Shown one piece after another: positions 13,135 through 25,439 of a stretch of DNA of 64,000 nucleotides; the stretch's first letter is position 1, and the number at the start of each line of letters is the position of its first letter. The stretch is from Paramacrobiotus richtersi. Taxonomy: Eukaryota > Tardigrada > Eutardigrada > Parachela > Macrobiotidae. The stretch spans positions 1 to 64,000 of the forward strand of contig JAQGAU010000004.1 in the NCBI GenBank assembly GCA_034698045.1, written 5' to 3'. The position numbers and the translations under genes are program-made. Under the pieces are notes generated by a model. It made no database searches, was not told the DNA's origin, and saw only the letters and a list, made by a program, of their open reading frames with translations.

Positions 13135-13264
13135 ACAAGCACGAGATGACTGCTAACCCACATTACTACGCATTCTAATGAAAGCATAATGCGGTAAATA
13201 TGACCATACTTTTGCAACGCCGGTTGAAACATATGAGCAGGGTTAACAGGATATTACGAAAACC

Positions 13265-14230
13265 TGGGTTTGGGATGTGGCACTGGACTTGGTGATCTGG
13301 GATATGGTATGGCACTGGACCTGGGATCTATGTCCAGACTGGTATCTTGACATATGGTCTATGGTACTTGCTTTCGGTGCTGGTATCTGATAGTGGCTGG
13401 GATTGAATATATGGTTTTTATGACGCTTTGTATGCACATTGTAACGGTTAATTGAACAGCGACTCGAGATTCAAGATCTCGAGCCAAATTCAAAGCATCG
13501 CCGACTTCGTATTCTTTTCTGCAAGAACGTGCGTAACTTATGTACAATGAGTGCACATATTTAACGGGTGCATAATATGGAAAAAACCCCAGCGGTATTG
13601 AACTAAGCTGTAAACATTTGTACACCGGAGTTAGGGTTAAATACGCGACCCATCGTATGAAACGCTAGTAGAGGTCTGCGAGAATCTGATTAAGATCGTA
13701 ATACTGCTGATTCTTGCTTCAGACTAACACGTAAGGTTAGACAACTCACGCATTAATAATGTGAGAATTCAGAATGATTTGCCGCTTTTACCGTGGTAAT
13801 AGTTACGGAATAAAACATTATCCATATTCACCAGAGTTAGTAGCGTTTCATACTTACAGTCGCGTGTTTAATCTAACTCGGGTGTACAAATGTTTACTGT
13901 AAGATTATGTTCGCTGGGGCTTTCATCCATATTGTGCACCCGTAAATATGTGCACCCATTGTAAATAAGTTACGCACGTACTTGCCGAAAAGAATAAGAA
14001 GTCCGCTATGCTTTACATTTGGCTCGAGATCTTGAATCTCGAGCTGTTCAATAAACCGTCACAATGTGCATTCAAACCGTCATAAAAACCAGATACTCAA
14101 TCCCAGCCACTGTCAGACACCAGCACTGAAAGCAAGTACCACAGACCATATGTCAAGATACCAGTCTGGACATAGATCCCAGGTCCAGTACCATACGATA
14201 TCCCAGATCAACAGGTCCCGTGCCAGATCT
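13265..14230. mobile_element. foldback element with about 400-bp inverted arms
   Basis: The left arm (about 13265-13675) and right arm (about 13840-14230) are inverted copies, roughly four-fifths or more identical by eye, around a loop of about 165 bp. The outer part of each arm is a degenerate tandem array of units like CACTGGACCTGGGATCTG. Each arm also contains the internal palindrome CTCGAGAT-TCAAG-ATCTCGAG (about 13470-13490, and inverted near 14023-14043). The look-alike open frames at 13243-13437 minus and 14066-14257 plus are this inverted repeat, not genes. No flanking duplication was found, so the outer borders are approximate. The left end lies about 130 bp upstream of the start codon of the 9795-13134 gene. 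Confidence 0.75.
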
Positions 14231-14267
14231 CAGAACGTTGCGCTTTACGGCGGCTAACTCAATGCTT

Positions 14268-14465
14268 CTAACTGGCATGTCGTTTGGCGCTGTTCCATAC
14301 CTCTTGGATAGATTCCACGGCGGATGTGGCATTGCGTTTGGAGCGCAGCGGTGTTGCCGCGCCGCTGCTTGACGCCAGGTCAGCTGGGTGGGTTTTTTTG
14401 CCTTTTTGTGGAGTCGGACGAGATGGATCCATGTTGAATTGACCAGCGAAATCTTCAGGATCCAA
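14268..14465 (-). CDS. possible last exon or small gene, basic Ser/Thr/Pro-rich protein
   Basis: On the minus strand the frame reads LDPEDFAGQFNMDPSRPTP and goes on through Lys/Ser/Ala-rich sequence to QEVWNSAKRHAS and a stop at 14268-14270. The composition is far more protein-like than its surroundings. There is no ATG at its left edge (the first codon is TTG). The frame stays open further upstream, and a pyrimidine-rich tract with AG near 14490 could be a splice acceptor, so it may be a terminal exon whose other exons I could not place. An internal ATG (NMDPSRP) would give about 54 residues. The function is unknown. It begins only about 40 bp from the foldback element. Confidence 0.35.
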   Translation of the reverse strand: MDPEDFAGQFNMDPSRPTPQKGKKTHPADLASSSGAATPLRSKRNATSAVESIQEVWNSAKRHAS

Positions 14466-14830
14466 TACTCGAATCGCACAAATTATCTTTGGTAGGAGGA
14501 TAGATATAGATATGGATGTGTGATACGAGAAAACCCACTGCTGAGCAGTAACACAACAGCTATATTAGATGCAGCGAGCCTAAACAGTGGTTCGCTGCGC
14601 AGACACTGCGAAATGGTCTGAAAAACGTGGCAGCAATGAAAACATCGGCTGTGCATGCTTACACCTTTTCCATGGTCAAGATCCGCATGAACAGCCGTAA
14701 TCCTGTTGCGTCAGCAAGACGCGAATTTATTGTACCGTGGGTATGACCAACCGAGCACGGGCTGGGTAAATGCTACATACCCATAGGATACTTATGTCCA
14801 TGACGGGTTGTACTAATCCGTGGACACGAA

Positions 14831-14920
14831 CGGATGCCGGATCGACACGGATACCGGATGAATTTAGGCAGGATGGATACCGGATGGACGGATACTGGAT
14901 GGACGGATACCGGATGGAGG
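14831..14920. repeat. short tandem repeat, GGATGGACGGATACC-like units
   Basis: Several imperfect 14-17 bp units of the GGATACCGGATGGAC type in a row. The minus-strand reading gives an SIRYPS-type repeat that I regard as a by-product. Confidence 0.6.
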
Positions 14921-14929
14921 CCGAATGAG

Positions 14930-16095
14930 TAACGCCCGAAACTGAGCGCCAGTCCATAATGCAACCAAACAACTAGTCCAGTTATATCAAATATACAGAG
15001 CATTTAAAAATTAACCATAGAGCAGTGCAAAGCCGGAATGAACAAGGATGACTGCATTAAAATGTACAAATAACTAAGTAACCGATAGAAATTATATACA
15101 AAACTCCCATACATTCGTTGTGACAGTCGAGAAGAGATCTCCGCACACCCACGACCGGATCCAACAACAAGGACCAATTTCGTCAATAATCACGACACCG
15201 CAGCTGTTGTCCCTCTCCAAAATGGCAGACGGCGGCTTGATAACGATAGTGGCAGTTTCAGGCGGGGCGAGCTATTTGTAACATCCCCATTGGGCATGGA
15301 AGAATACGCTGGACACCGCAGACGAAGCGGTTAGCTCCGTAGCGGCGCCCGTATGTTGACAAGACCACTTCCCATTCAGCAAGGGTTCCTTTAGATGCTT
15401 CCGCCAGGAGAGGGCGAAATTGGCCAAATCCGTTGAATTGATATAGCGTTTGAAGACTGGCGGCTTTCTCCATATTCCCCCACTCATACATCTCCTCATA
15501 TAGAAACAACTTTTATCTAAATTGAGTACTTTTATCTAAATTTCTAATTCAAAAATCATCCAAAAAAATTATAAAATTCACAAAATCCAACAAGTTCCAA
15601 TAGCCGTTGAAGTCCCTTCTAAAGGGTTTGGCTCCTGCAGTGTTATAATAATAATAATAATGATGATAACTACAGTACAATTTAATATATCTCTGTCACA
15701 TGTCGGACGTTGTTTTCAGTTCGCGCCTTATAAAATGGGCATTGTGCCGGAATTGATTGCTGGAGAGATTTTCGTAAAGGTCAAGAGCAATGTGCACCGG
15801 ATACCCGTAGCGGTCTTTGGATTGTATACTGTTGCAGCAAAGCGTTCATTCGCTCCGTGTGCATACAGTCGACAAACTGAAGAAATAATGCGTAACGTGC
15901 CAGTTCTGCCAAGCTTAAACTATCAGATGTTATACTTATTTTTCGCCGGCTACATTGTCAGCTTTGTCAATATGAAACGCGCGTATCTTTCGCGAAAAAC
16001 AAATACACCTGTCGATAACGTGCTGTGTCAGCAGCCTGTTGGAGTCAGTTGGACTATATCAAAATTGTCTGAGCAATCAAGGCAAACTAGTTAAT
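14930..16095. other. stretch without an assignable gene
   Basis: A minus-strand frame at 15258-15509 (RYINSTDLANFALSWRKHLK in one phase, LYQFNGFGQFRPLLAEASKG in another) has protein-like composition in two phases. It may be a decayed exon, but I cannot link it to a family or to splice sites. A small ATA/ATG microsatellite lies at about 15645-15667. The plus frame at 15660-16094 shows no domain. Confidence 0.3.
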
Positions 16096-16149
16096 GATGA
16101 CCACTCCAGAAAAGCTTGGAGATGATGATGAGAAAGGCGCGCTGGATAT

Positions 16150-16499
16150 ATTATCCCCGATACCGTCCTGATGTGGGAGCCAAAAAGAATATCTGATGCT
16201 GAGATTGATTTTGTTATTATCGTGCGCAATGTGGAAGCATTCGGACTGGATCATTCTTTATCACAAATCCGGATTACATCTAACAGCTGGCAGCGCCTTT
16301 CGAGATATCACATCCAGGCGACACTGAAGATTCTCCATGGTAATACTTTTGCTGTGGGCCGTAGCTTGAAAGAGCTGATACCCGGGGACCGGTCATCTAC
16401 CGTGATCAGATGGAACTTCGCACTGCAGCGAAAGTGGGGTTGGTCCAAGAAGCACCTGAAAAATACGGGAATTGCATGGGGGATATACAACAAGGATTG
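16150..16499 (+). CDS. putative internal exon, possible SPFH/stomatin-like fragment
   Basis: A plus-strand frame stays open from about 16150 and runs into a consensus GTAAGT donor at 16500. The part LSRYHIQATLKILHG, then GRSLKELIPGDRSS, then GIAWGIYNKDW resembles the pattern of stomatin-type SPFH domains: a TLR.ilG segment, a sLsElisdR segment and a WGIkvekv segment. Stomatins are membrane-associated scaffold proteins. The similarity is weak and the expected hydrophobic hairpin is not visible upstream. A second phase over 16360-16499 (GPVIYRDQMELRTAAKVGLV) is equally protein-like, so the true frame is uncertain. Treat it as an unassigned exon or decayed gene piece. Confidence 0.28.
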
Positions 16500-16509
16500 G
16501 TAAGTATAT

Positions 16510-19500
16510 CGTTATTCGTTCCTTGAAATTTAAGCTAGTGGAACAATACGTCTGTCTGAAGTCGAAGCAGTAACAAGAATATTTCCGATGGGAAATCAAT
16601 CAGCGAAATTGCTGAGCGTTCTGTGTGTTAACGATGTGGTGACAGTTTTTCCACGGCAAAACCATCGCGGGAAAACTATAGCATTGGAATTTTGGCTTCT
16701 ACCAGAGATCATACCGGGTAGTTGATATATATATGAACGTTGCCAGTTACACTTCCTGCGTTTGGTCAGGAGCAACAATCGGTCCATGCCCTATAATAAG
16801 AAATGAAATTTAGCAAAAAAAGCACACACAGTTTGATCTGTACACCAAAGGTCGTGTACAGATAAGTGCTCATACTTGAGTGCTCGTATATATTTGGCGG
16901 GAAAAAATGTCATGAAATATATGGCTTTGAAGGACATACTCACAGTCGCCGGAAGTCCTCCACATGTGACTGTATTCCGCGATCTGATTCGTCCACGACA
17001 TCTACGTTTGATGTTTAACGCAAAATGGATGTCGTATCGGACTCCTTGCAACGTTTTTCGCCTTTGCGGTATTTTGTCCCAGTAGTTCTTGACGATGAAA
17101 TTGATACGCTTGCACAAAAAGCTGCTTGCTGATAGCGATGGTCGAGATGTTTGGACTTTGGAGTTGATTTTGTCCACCCAATAAGTCTGTGCACTCCAGA
17201 CGAGTCTACATAAGTCTGTACATAGCGCAAAGTCGGTTCATAATACTACTAATAATATTAGTGCTACCAGTAACGTAAGAGTGCTAGAATGCCAATACGT
17301 TAGAAATGAAAAATTTGGCAGCCTTCTGCGGGAAGCCAGCCAGAGCCTGCTTTGCATTATTTTTAACCGAACTAATATTGCCACTTGAACGGTCTGTTTG
17401 TTATGGTTTTCGCGGGAACCATTATTAGACTCTGCGTTTATCGTGGATTGAATAAATAATATTGTTAGCGTACTACCCATTTCATCTGGCGGTTTTTTTT
17501 GTTAAGTAATTCATCTTTGTGAATGCGAGAAAGCCATAAGGGTATACCTAACACATATACAGTACGGAGCGGTTAGCCGGCCTAGAGTGGCGCTAAACGC
17601 CTTGTCCTCTTTCAGAATTCACGAAGTCTGTTCAGTGCTAGGAATAAAATCAAAACCGTGCCCTTGTCAGTACGAGTATGAAACTAAGCGAGGTCTTCGG
17701 AATATTGCTGGCATGCATTGTGAAGTCTAGAGGTACTTGTGTTAATTACTCCCAGATCCCAGTCATCACGTCTCCACGCGCATTCTGTGTGCAGCTTTAG
17801 TAATCGGAACCACCATAGCTGAAACGATGATTATACAGTAAGTATGTCATTAGGAGCTATTGCACAGCATCCAGCGTTGCGGGCATTCGTCGTCTGCGGC
17901 GGAATAGTCGCTTGTTATTTGTTCGGATGGCTATGTTGTCGGCCAGCTCTGCCCTTTGGCCTTTGCAGCTCGCAGCTGATAAGGCACCGGCCACAACTTA
18001 TTCAAACGTGTGCCTCCCCACGCCAGATCTAGATAACAACACCATTTAACATTTATAACTTACATATGTATAATATTTATATTTATACTTCGCGATCTCT
18101 TGAGGGACTTCGAAAGGGTGGCACACCTACTGTATGGATGTTTTAAGTCCATGTGGCAGAAACATCATTAAAACTCTCGATGTATGTGTATGCCCTTTGG
18201 TATGGGAACATATTTTTGCTACCAGCTGCATTATTTCGTGTTTGCTTCTCAGGACTTATCGTTGCCGCCAGAATAATCTGGGAGGTTGTTGGAGACGACC
18301 ACTATTAAATGCTGCCAATGACTATCTAACAACTGGATACTTTTTCGTTTGCCGAGTAATAATGTCGTCAATTTTTAAGGTACGAAAGGCCATCGAGAAT
18401 GACATCCTGGCGACGTCGAAGCGGTATCAGCATCTCAGCGGACCGCACGTGACTGTAAGAACCACCGTGCAGTATCACTTCGACATTTTACCGTTGCATA
18501 GTACATATGTATATAGAATGTGGATAAGAATAATTTTTTTATCATTGCCTCTCTTTTCAGCTGAGTTTTATTAGTGGAAGGGGAGATTATCCTATTCATT
18601 AACTTTACTATGCTGCTGTTTATAGAGCTGTTTTCGCGAAATCCACGAGAAAACTCGTTCACGATACGATGTGATAACTTCTAGTCCGACTAGTCGTAAT
18701 ACAGTCATGCACTGATGCTTATAAACATCTTCGCATTGTTGAATCGAGCCCGAAAAGCATTAGTTCGTCCACGATTTTACCGGGCAAAGCATTGTAGAAA
18801 TCGATTCCTTGTGGTGCATTGGGACGCCTTGATCGCACTAGTTCATTGTCGTCGAGTGACGAGCAATAGCAAAATCGTATTATCGCACCTTCTCATTTAT
18901 CTCTATCGGGTTCTCCTGCGTTTTGGGAATTTCTGGAGTCGAACCATGGTCAGGTCTTTGCGGACGACGGAAACGAATTAACTGCGCTCAATTTAGCTGT
19001 CATGTAGCACGGCTTGATACATGGTGACCTGCCACGAAACCACAGCCTTATCAGTGCCGTGACATAGCGCTTACGTAAATGGGACTGCATGTTTCGAAAC
19101 AAACATAAATTTACAGTAATGGGCCATAGCTAATAATTTGTATAAGTAGTGTTGGCCATGCAGCATGTTTTGAAACAACACAGCTCATGGATGCCTCTGC
19201 CACTCGAGCAGTGAGCAGTAAACTGATGAAAAAAGTTCAGGAAACAGGCTGGCGGGCTTTCTCTATAACCGAAGATAACAAACTACAGCAGGAGGCTTAG
19301 GTACGGTTAAATTAAAGATCCATAAGTGTGTAAACATATCGAGCATTTGCACTACCGCGCAGACGCGCTTACTGGACACTATTGTTATGCTAGGCCAACC
19401 AGAACGTCTGGCCCTGGCCACCGTTTGTAGTATTATGTATTTCGTATCATCTTAGTTCTTACAGATTCAACAGAATCATAAGATTCTGTACCCTGCAAAA

Positions 19501-20040
19501 TTTGATCTGTATTTTCACGATTCCGGTAACACGGTAAACATGGTTACAGTATATCCTGTGCTAGGACTGTCAAAGTGTCTAGCTACCGCTTGCGTGACAG
19601 GAAATCTAACTGTGGAGAGAGCTCTAACCTTTTACTAAACAACTGGCAAAATCACAGCATTATACAGTACTGTCCAGGTCACCGCGCGGTGTCATTTTGA
19701 AAATCTCTTGTGCAGCAATTTGCGCCGCTTGTGGCAGTGTCAGTCTCTGGACAAATAAACGCGTTTCCACATGGCACATTGCTGAACATCACAACCGTAT
19801 TCTGTCAATCCGAAATGTTCAAGCAAAATTAATGTTATTTATGATTCATAGAGATATTCGGACTCAATTCTCTGCGATACCAGGATTAGAAAGCTGGTAA
19901 CGTTTATTGCGATGCTTAACATTATAACTGCCCGAACAAGTAATCTGAGTGCGGTGTGTAAGTAAAACCAAAATGCGATAACCAACAGAGCATGCGAAAA
20001 ATATAAATAAGCTGGCACATATGTAAGAATTCGAAATAGC
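16510..20040. other. non-coding stretch
   Basis: I see no recognisable gene. The longest frame (18134-18574 plus, 146 codons) is Cys/hydrophobic-rich with no domain and no good splice context. No repeats stand out. Confidence 0.4.
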
Positions 20041-20049
20041 TTACTGCTT

Positions 20050-20432
20050 ATAGGCTCCGTGACATGTCGCCGCAGGGCTTTTCGCCGCGGTACCGTCCGC
20101 CGCGGAAGTCTCGCCGCAGAGAGTTCTCGCCGTGGGACATGTGGCCTAACTCGCCGCCGCCGCCGCAGGGACAACTGGCCTCAAAAACGGCGGGCATTTC
20201 TGTGATCAAGAAAAGGTTGCATGCACAGCCTGCAATGGTTTTACAAATTCTTGTGTAAAAAGGTATACAATTTCTAAATAATAAATAAATAAAAAAATAG
20301 AAAAGGGACAGTTCGTCGCGGAAATCCGCATTTACTGAGCGACGAAATGTCTCGAGGCGGCGTGAGCTCGCGGTCAGTTGTTTTGGAGCGAGACCTGCCG
20401 GGGCGAGAAGTCCCGGAGCGAAATGGCCCGGA
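20050..20432. mobile_element. small element with inverted arrays of GC-rich about 15-bp units
   Basis: The left array (about 20050-20165) reads inward as units like TCGCCGCGGTACCG, CTCGCCGTGGGACAT and TCGCCGCAGGG. The right array (about 20310-20432), read on the opposite strand, gives CGCTCCGGGACTT, CTCGCCCCGGCAGGT and TCGTCGCTCAG. The outermost segments align as CTCCGkGmCATkTCGC. The spacer of about 140 bp is AT-rich. The GC content is sharply higher than the surroundings. This is the inverted tandem-array layout of the other foldback-type elements here, with an unrelated unit. I found no flanking duplication. Confidence 0.5.
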
Positions 20433-20439
20433 GGAAATC

Positions 20440-21870
20440 GAACGAGGTGCAGCCGAATTGATTTCAGGAGAATCTGCCGTGGAAGTCGTTGACAGTTTGG
20501 CTATTTGTGTAAATTCTGACCGGATGTTAGGTTTGTTAGAGAATTGGAAGCCGATCTTGGCTGTGATGTGGAAACCGGTAAAAGTGGTCAGGGAACATCA
20601 GGGTAACAGTTGAAAAAAATTACGATAAATCGTTTGCTGTTTTGCTTGTGTCTGTTTTTAGTTTTTGCTCCACTCCAAGATATGCAAATCAAAATCAAGT
20701 GAGTGAAAGTGTATGGCAACTTGATGTGTCGAATGTGCGCTGAAAGTATCATAATCAGGAGCTCGAAACTATAAATCGAGACGTTCCGCGACGTTACATT
20801 CACTCCGTTTGACAGCAAAAAACACTCCGGATCATGTTGAGCTGTTGCTGGTAGGGTGGTTTTGTTGTCCCGAGACTGCTTCCGGTATTATGATCAATTC
20901 TATGATATTGGATTGAAAAAAAAATAGATACCAAGCAAAAGTGACATGTATACAACTTAACAACATGCATAACAGAAAACCCAGCGTCTGCGATATTTAA
21001 TCGCTGTTTCTTGTACATCTATTACGCAAGTAACGATGTCTGAGGGGTTTTCAATCGGGACAAGACAAGCGATCAAATGTGCGTTTCCATTGCTTTACGG
21101 CGATTGAATACGTGTGCAAGTGCGGCACCCTACCAGTCAAATAAATCCATATCTGATCAGTCGATATAATTTAATAAGTCATGCATTGTATTAGTTGGAT
21201 GTTAAGAACAATTACGAACCTCTACAGTTACTCCTAATTTCAGGCTGCACATTCATGTCAGGGATTCGTTCTATACGGATTGAAGAGAAATTTACAGAGT
21301 ACGCGCGAAAAACGCCTGACGAAACCCTGAACATTGGTTTCGGTAACATCGGTCATGCACTCCAGGAAATAGTCCAAACCATACACCTACTATAGAGAAA
21401 CGGAAGTATTAAAACTGTGTTCGCGGTTTTTGCTTATCTTGTTTCTTACTTTAGGGCATGATCCGCTCATTCCGCTTATTGTCCCCATCTTCCTGTGCCT
21501 CATGCAGGGCATGGAATAGATCGTGACCGTGACTCGCGTGTTTCATCTCGATCGCATAAACGCGTTCAAACTCGATGCGACATTGTCTGCGCATCAAACG
21601 TGCGCATCCCCAACGAACGGCTCCTGCTTCTTGTTGCACCCGCGGATGTTGATTCCCGCTTTCCGCCCGATACGAAGTAGGAACGGCGCAAGTGCGCCAC
21701 CATGCATGCACGGCTGAACTTTACAAAGCCGGGCGGGCACAGCTGCTGATCAGTGGCTTACTTTCTGCCCAATTTCGCTTGACTGCAGCAGTTCTTGTCG
21801 TTGGTGGCACGCAGACGGTTGCGGAAGAGACTGTTGTCTTCAAATGTGGAAAGAATCGGCAATGACTCGC
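20440..21870. other. stretch without an assignable gene
   Basis: The frames at 21195-21395 plus and around 21440-21715 show no domain. The end near 21655-21680 (CCCGATACGAAG) resembles 26140-26155 and may belong to the dispersed repeat that follows. Confidence 0.3.
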
Positions 21871-21879
21871 GTTGCTGTC

Positions 21880-22330
21880 TAAAATCTGACTTTTGCTGTT
21901 TAGGTTTTACCGCTGTACTAGCGCCTGTCTGTCTGACATTTTAGCGTTGTTTGCTGTACCATTTTGTTACTGATGCGGAAGTTGCCAAATCATAAGAGAA
22001 TTTTATACCCGGCATTCAGTGACATACGATTTAACACTTTGATCACCACTTATCTATTTCTCGTGCTTAGCTGAATTTTTCAGGTCAGGTCATGTTTGTG
22101 GCATAATATGCAGGTGCACTGATACTTAATTAAACGCCTGTCAAGTAGTATTCTTTTCCATGAAAACTCGTGATTGTTAGTACGCATTGCAGTTCCGTGC
22201 AATACTGAATAATTACTGACACATTTTATAAATTCTGCGTGTCTCTGCTAACAAAATAAAATAAACCATGACTAAGTTACGAGGAAAGAACGTGATATAA
22301 CTGGTCTGCGGGCAACTGTTTTGGTGTCAC
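21880..22330 (+). repeat. dispersed repeat, copy 1
   Basis: Parallels 26170-26600 over about 450 bp at moderate identity. Both copies share, in order, AATCTG(A/G)CTTTTGCT, a TTTTGTTAC/TTTTGTTGC stretch, a GAAGTTG block followed by an ATAA(G)GGAAT-like segment, TCGTGCTTAG, GGTTATGTTTGTGGC-like sequence, and CAGTGCCGTGCAA-like sequence. The class is unknown and no intact coding is seen. It could be the remains of a transposon end or untranslated region. Confidence 0.55.
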
Positions 22331-22339
22331 ATTTAATTC

Positions 22340-25300
22340 CCCAAAATCAGAAGAAGGTCAAATTGCCAGTTGCTACCGATACCAGGTTTATAACGTCTCG
22401 CTGTTATCGTGACATTTTATCATTTGTTGTATTAATTTTCCCAAAAACAGTACTATCTTCAGCTGCATAAGTGAATGTGTAATTCTAATCCAAAGTTGTC
22501 GTACAATCACCTGAATGAAGTGGATTTTTTATGAATATGGTTGCCAATACCTGGAGGATATGCCATGTAAAGCCATGCAGTGAAAGTAAAATTTGTTTTT
22601 CTGAAAGCAAATTTCAGTTCATTTATAGAATGCAGCATTTTAAAGTGATTTCCTCTGACACGCTTGCTGGGATAATTCAGCACGACGTCTGTCAGTATTA
22701 CTCTGCCGTGCTACTGTTACATACCTTTTCGCAAACGATGAAGCTTAATGATTCTAAATTCAGTGAGAGTGTATTAGTTATTATGCTTTTCGAGAAGGAC
22801 ATGGTCAGTTACTTACACTTATTTCAAGTCGTTGTTAACGACACAGCATAGAATGATGGTCTTCCGTCATTCTACGGCGTGTCGGCTTATAATTATACGA
22901 GTATGCCGCATATTTTTGAATACCGCCTTTATTATACCCGTGGTCCGACTGAAACCATATATATTCGTATCGAAACATCATTAGTCTGTCAGATAGTCTT
23001 ATAATCTTTAAATCCACAAAGTTCAAGGCAGAACTTAAAAAAAAAACTTGAACCAGCAAGAATGGCAGAGTTCATGTACTTATTCCCTTCATAACCTTTA
23101 TTTTTCGTCTTTTATTATACGCAGCATTCTGTCATAATAATACGATTTTGCCGTAGGGTCCTTTGTGTTTTTGCATCCACTAATTCCACTTGGTCGTATA
23201 CGTGCTGCTTCCATTTGGACAAATGCAGCGAGCAGTTTGCTGAAATTGATTGCGGGAGTGATTGCAAAGGTCGTATCCCGAAAAAATCGACACTCTGGTA
23301 TTGTCCTTACTGGCTTGCACATCTAAATATTATAATCAGTGACAATAATAGGTAACCAATCCACTATTATTACTAAATATAGAGTAGCATTTTGGTGCTG
23401 TCGTATTGAAGCAATAATTGAAGTAGACAGAAATGCCGAATCGCAACAAAAAAGAACCATAAAGATTTGCATTTTCTTGTCTTGAAACCCACCGTGTAAT
23501 ATTGTCCGTCATTTTCGAACGTAAAACCGTCGGAAGTATTTCTACTGTATCGGCATTCGCCTTCTTCTGGTTCTTCGGCACCGTTCTTACGAGAATCGCC
23601 GGTACCTGCCGCTGTTATTCAGAGTGCACAGAGGTTAAACAATCTGACATTTGTGGCTGAGTCCTGGAAATTGCTAATTAATTCAAAAGTACGAATACAT
23701 GTGGTGCATAATATGTTCATCATATATAGCTTGTTGTTTGTAAACCTTATCACATCCTGATTGTGAGCGCATAACATACAACGCACATTTAACGCAAGAC
23801 ATGGTACTCGTGTTTGTCATAGGCATGTGTATTCTGCTACGCATCTGCGTATATACTGTGACGGTTACTTTAAAGTGCTTGTAATAATTAAAGAATCATT
23901 AAAAAAACAAGCACGCTTTAAACTTTTGTTATATATGTAAATTGTCTTACCATGATTCGCAAGGCAGTTGCATATCATGTGCACTTGTTTCTGGCCCGCA
24001 AAATTGTTGGCCCTACTGCATATCGCGTTTGCTGTACACACAGCCAACGTAGGGCCCATTAGGGTCTGCAAAATTTTACAAAATGAAACAGCACAAACAT
24101 TATATATGTTTTTGAATTAACTGTTACTACATTAATTCTGCTGAGAAATTCACTGAAAAACAAATTTTCACCATTTTTCAGAGATGTGGGTAACATACAA
24201 ATCACATCATTCGTATATATAGCTCGCATTTGTTTCGCATCGGAAAGCGAACACGAGTATCACGAGGAATATCACGAACACTTACTCTGTATAGACGTAC
24301 ATTATATCAAAGCGTATACATAAATATTTCAATCAATAAATAATAATAAGCATATGGATATAGTGATTTTACCTATTCTAAGGCTGGTCCGATATTCATG
24401 TGCGTCGTTGCGCGCTAAGAAGCCATTACCGCTTTTGTTGCAATAAAAACTTCGTTCGGGAAATACAGTAAGCATACAATACCGTATTTAGCTTATGCAC
24501 GACAGTTCTTATTCGAAAAGTCATAACCAATTGAAATCAATTCGTTAGCAATACACGAAAGGACAGTAACACAACGAGATCACAGGTTATGGTTGCCAAA
24601 AACAACACTCGTTTGAAAAGCATGTTATCGCAACCGTTTGGTAACCTTTTATTGTGGGAAGCTTTACCATAACTAATAACTTCCTATGAGGTGACAGTGA
24701 TCTCGTGATCTTCATCAAAGATATAAAACTACACACCGTATTTCACCAGAATTTTTAAAATTATACGAACAAAATTTTTGTACCATATACAGAATATCAT
24801 ACAGCTTCTGAAATTGTTCCCATGTGCTACTCGGCTATGGTTACTGAGTTTTTAACAACTGAGTGGAATACTTTTTATGTAATTATTTTATAGTTGCTTC
24901 TTGACACTTACAAATTGATCACTCCCGTAAAGGGATGTTGCACTCAATAATGATCCAGGGCTAGCTGTTGCCAATTTCAGATCATTATTCATAAAATTCT
25001 TGGAAGTAGACAAAACAGTGGTCAAATGCATTGGCCAAAAATAGAATATTATCAAAGCGTAACAGCGGACGCTGAAAGAGCGAAGGTTTGTTCGGCAGAT
25101 ACTCCTTTTACCGAGTTATCGGTAGTTCAGTAAGGTGGACAGCACAGGTATGTGTTCGAATGCTGTACCAACAGATCTGGAAATGGACACAAGCGACATT
25201 TCTTCGTGAAAACGTTTCGAATGGCCAATGGTCAACCGCTAGCCTTCCGTTGCCCTTGTGCATACTGTAGACTGTGGCCCAGATCTGATGAGAAATAACT

Positions 25301-25390
25301 AACAAACTCATATTTCATGTTTTAAATTTTGCCAAAATAACATATGTGAATTTTTGCCATAAATACATACATGTAGGTATGTCGATCGAG
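22340..25390. other. AT-rich non-coding stretch
   Basis: No recognisable coding. A minus-strand frame at 23098-23322 (AITPAINFSKLLAAFVQMEA) is mildly protein-like but unassigned. Confidence 0.4.
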
Positions 25391-25439
25391 TTCAAGAAAA
25401 AAACAGACGTGGACGATGAATCTAAGTGTTTGACGAAAC

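Noticed and set aside
13243-14257. Two similar open frames (minus 13243-13437, plus 14066-14257) as paralogous genes
   Set aside because: They are the same sequence in the two arms of the foldback element.
15070-15160. NTPCR/THEP1-like P-loop NTPase (VVIIDEIG on the minus strand)
   Set aside because: The acidic motif stands alone, the adjoining MELF-type segment is absent, and no Walker A is found nearby.
18920-18970. tRNA-like B box (GGTTCGACTCC on the minus strand)
   Set aside because: The T-stem pairs for only three to four bases, and no acceptor, D or anticodon stems can be drawn around it.
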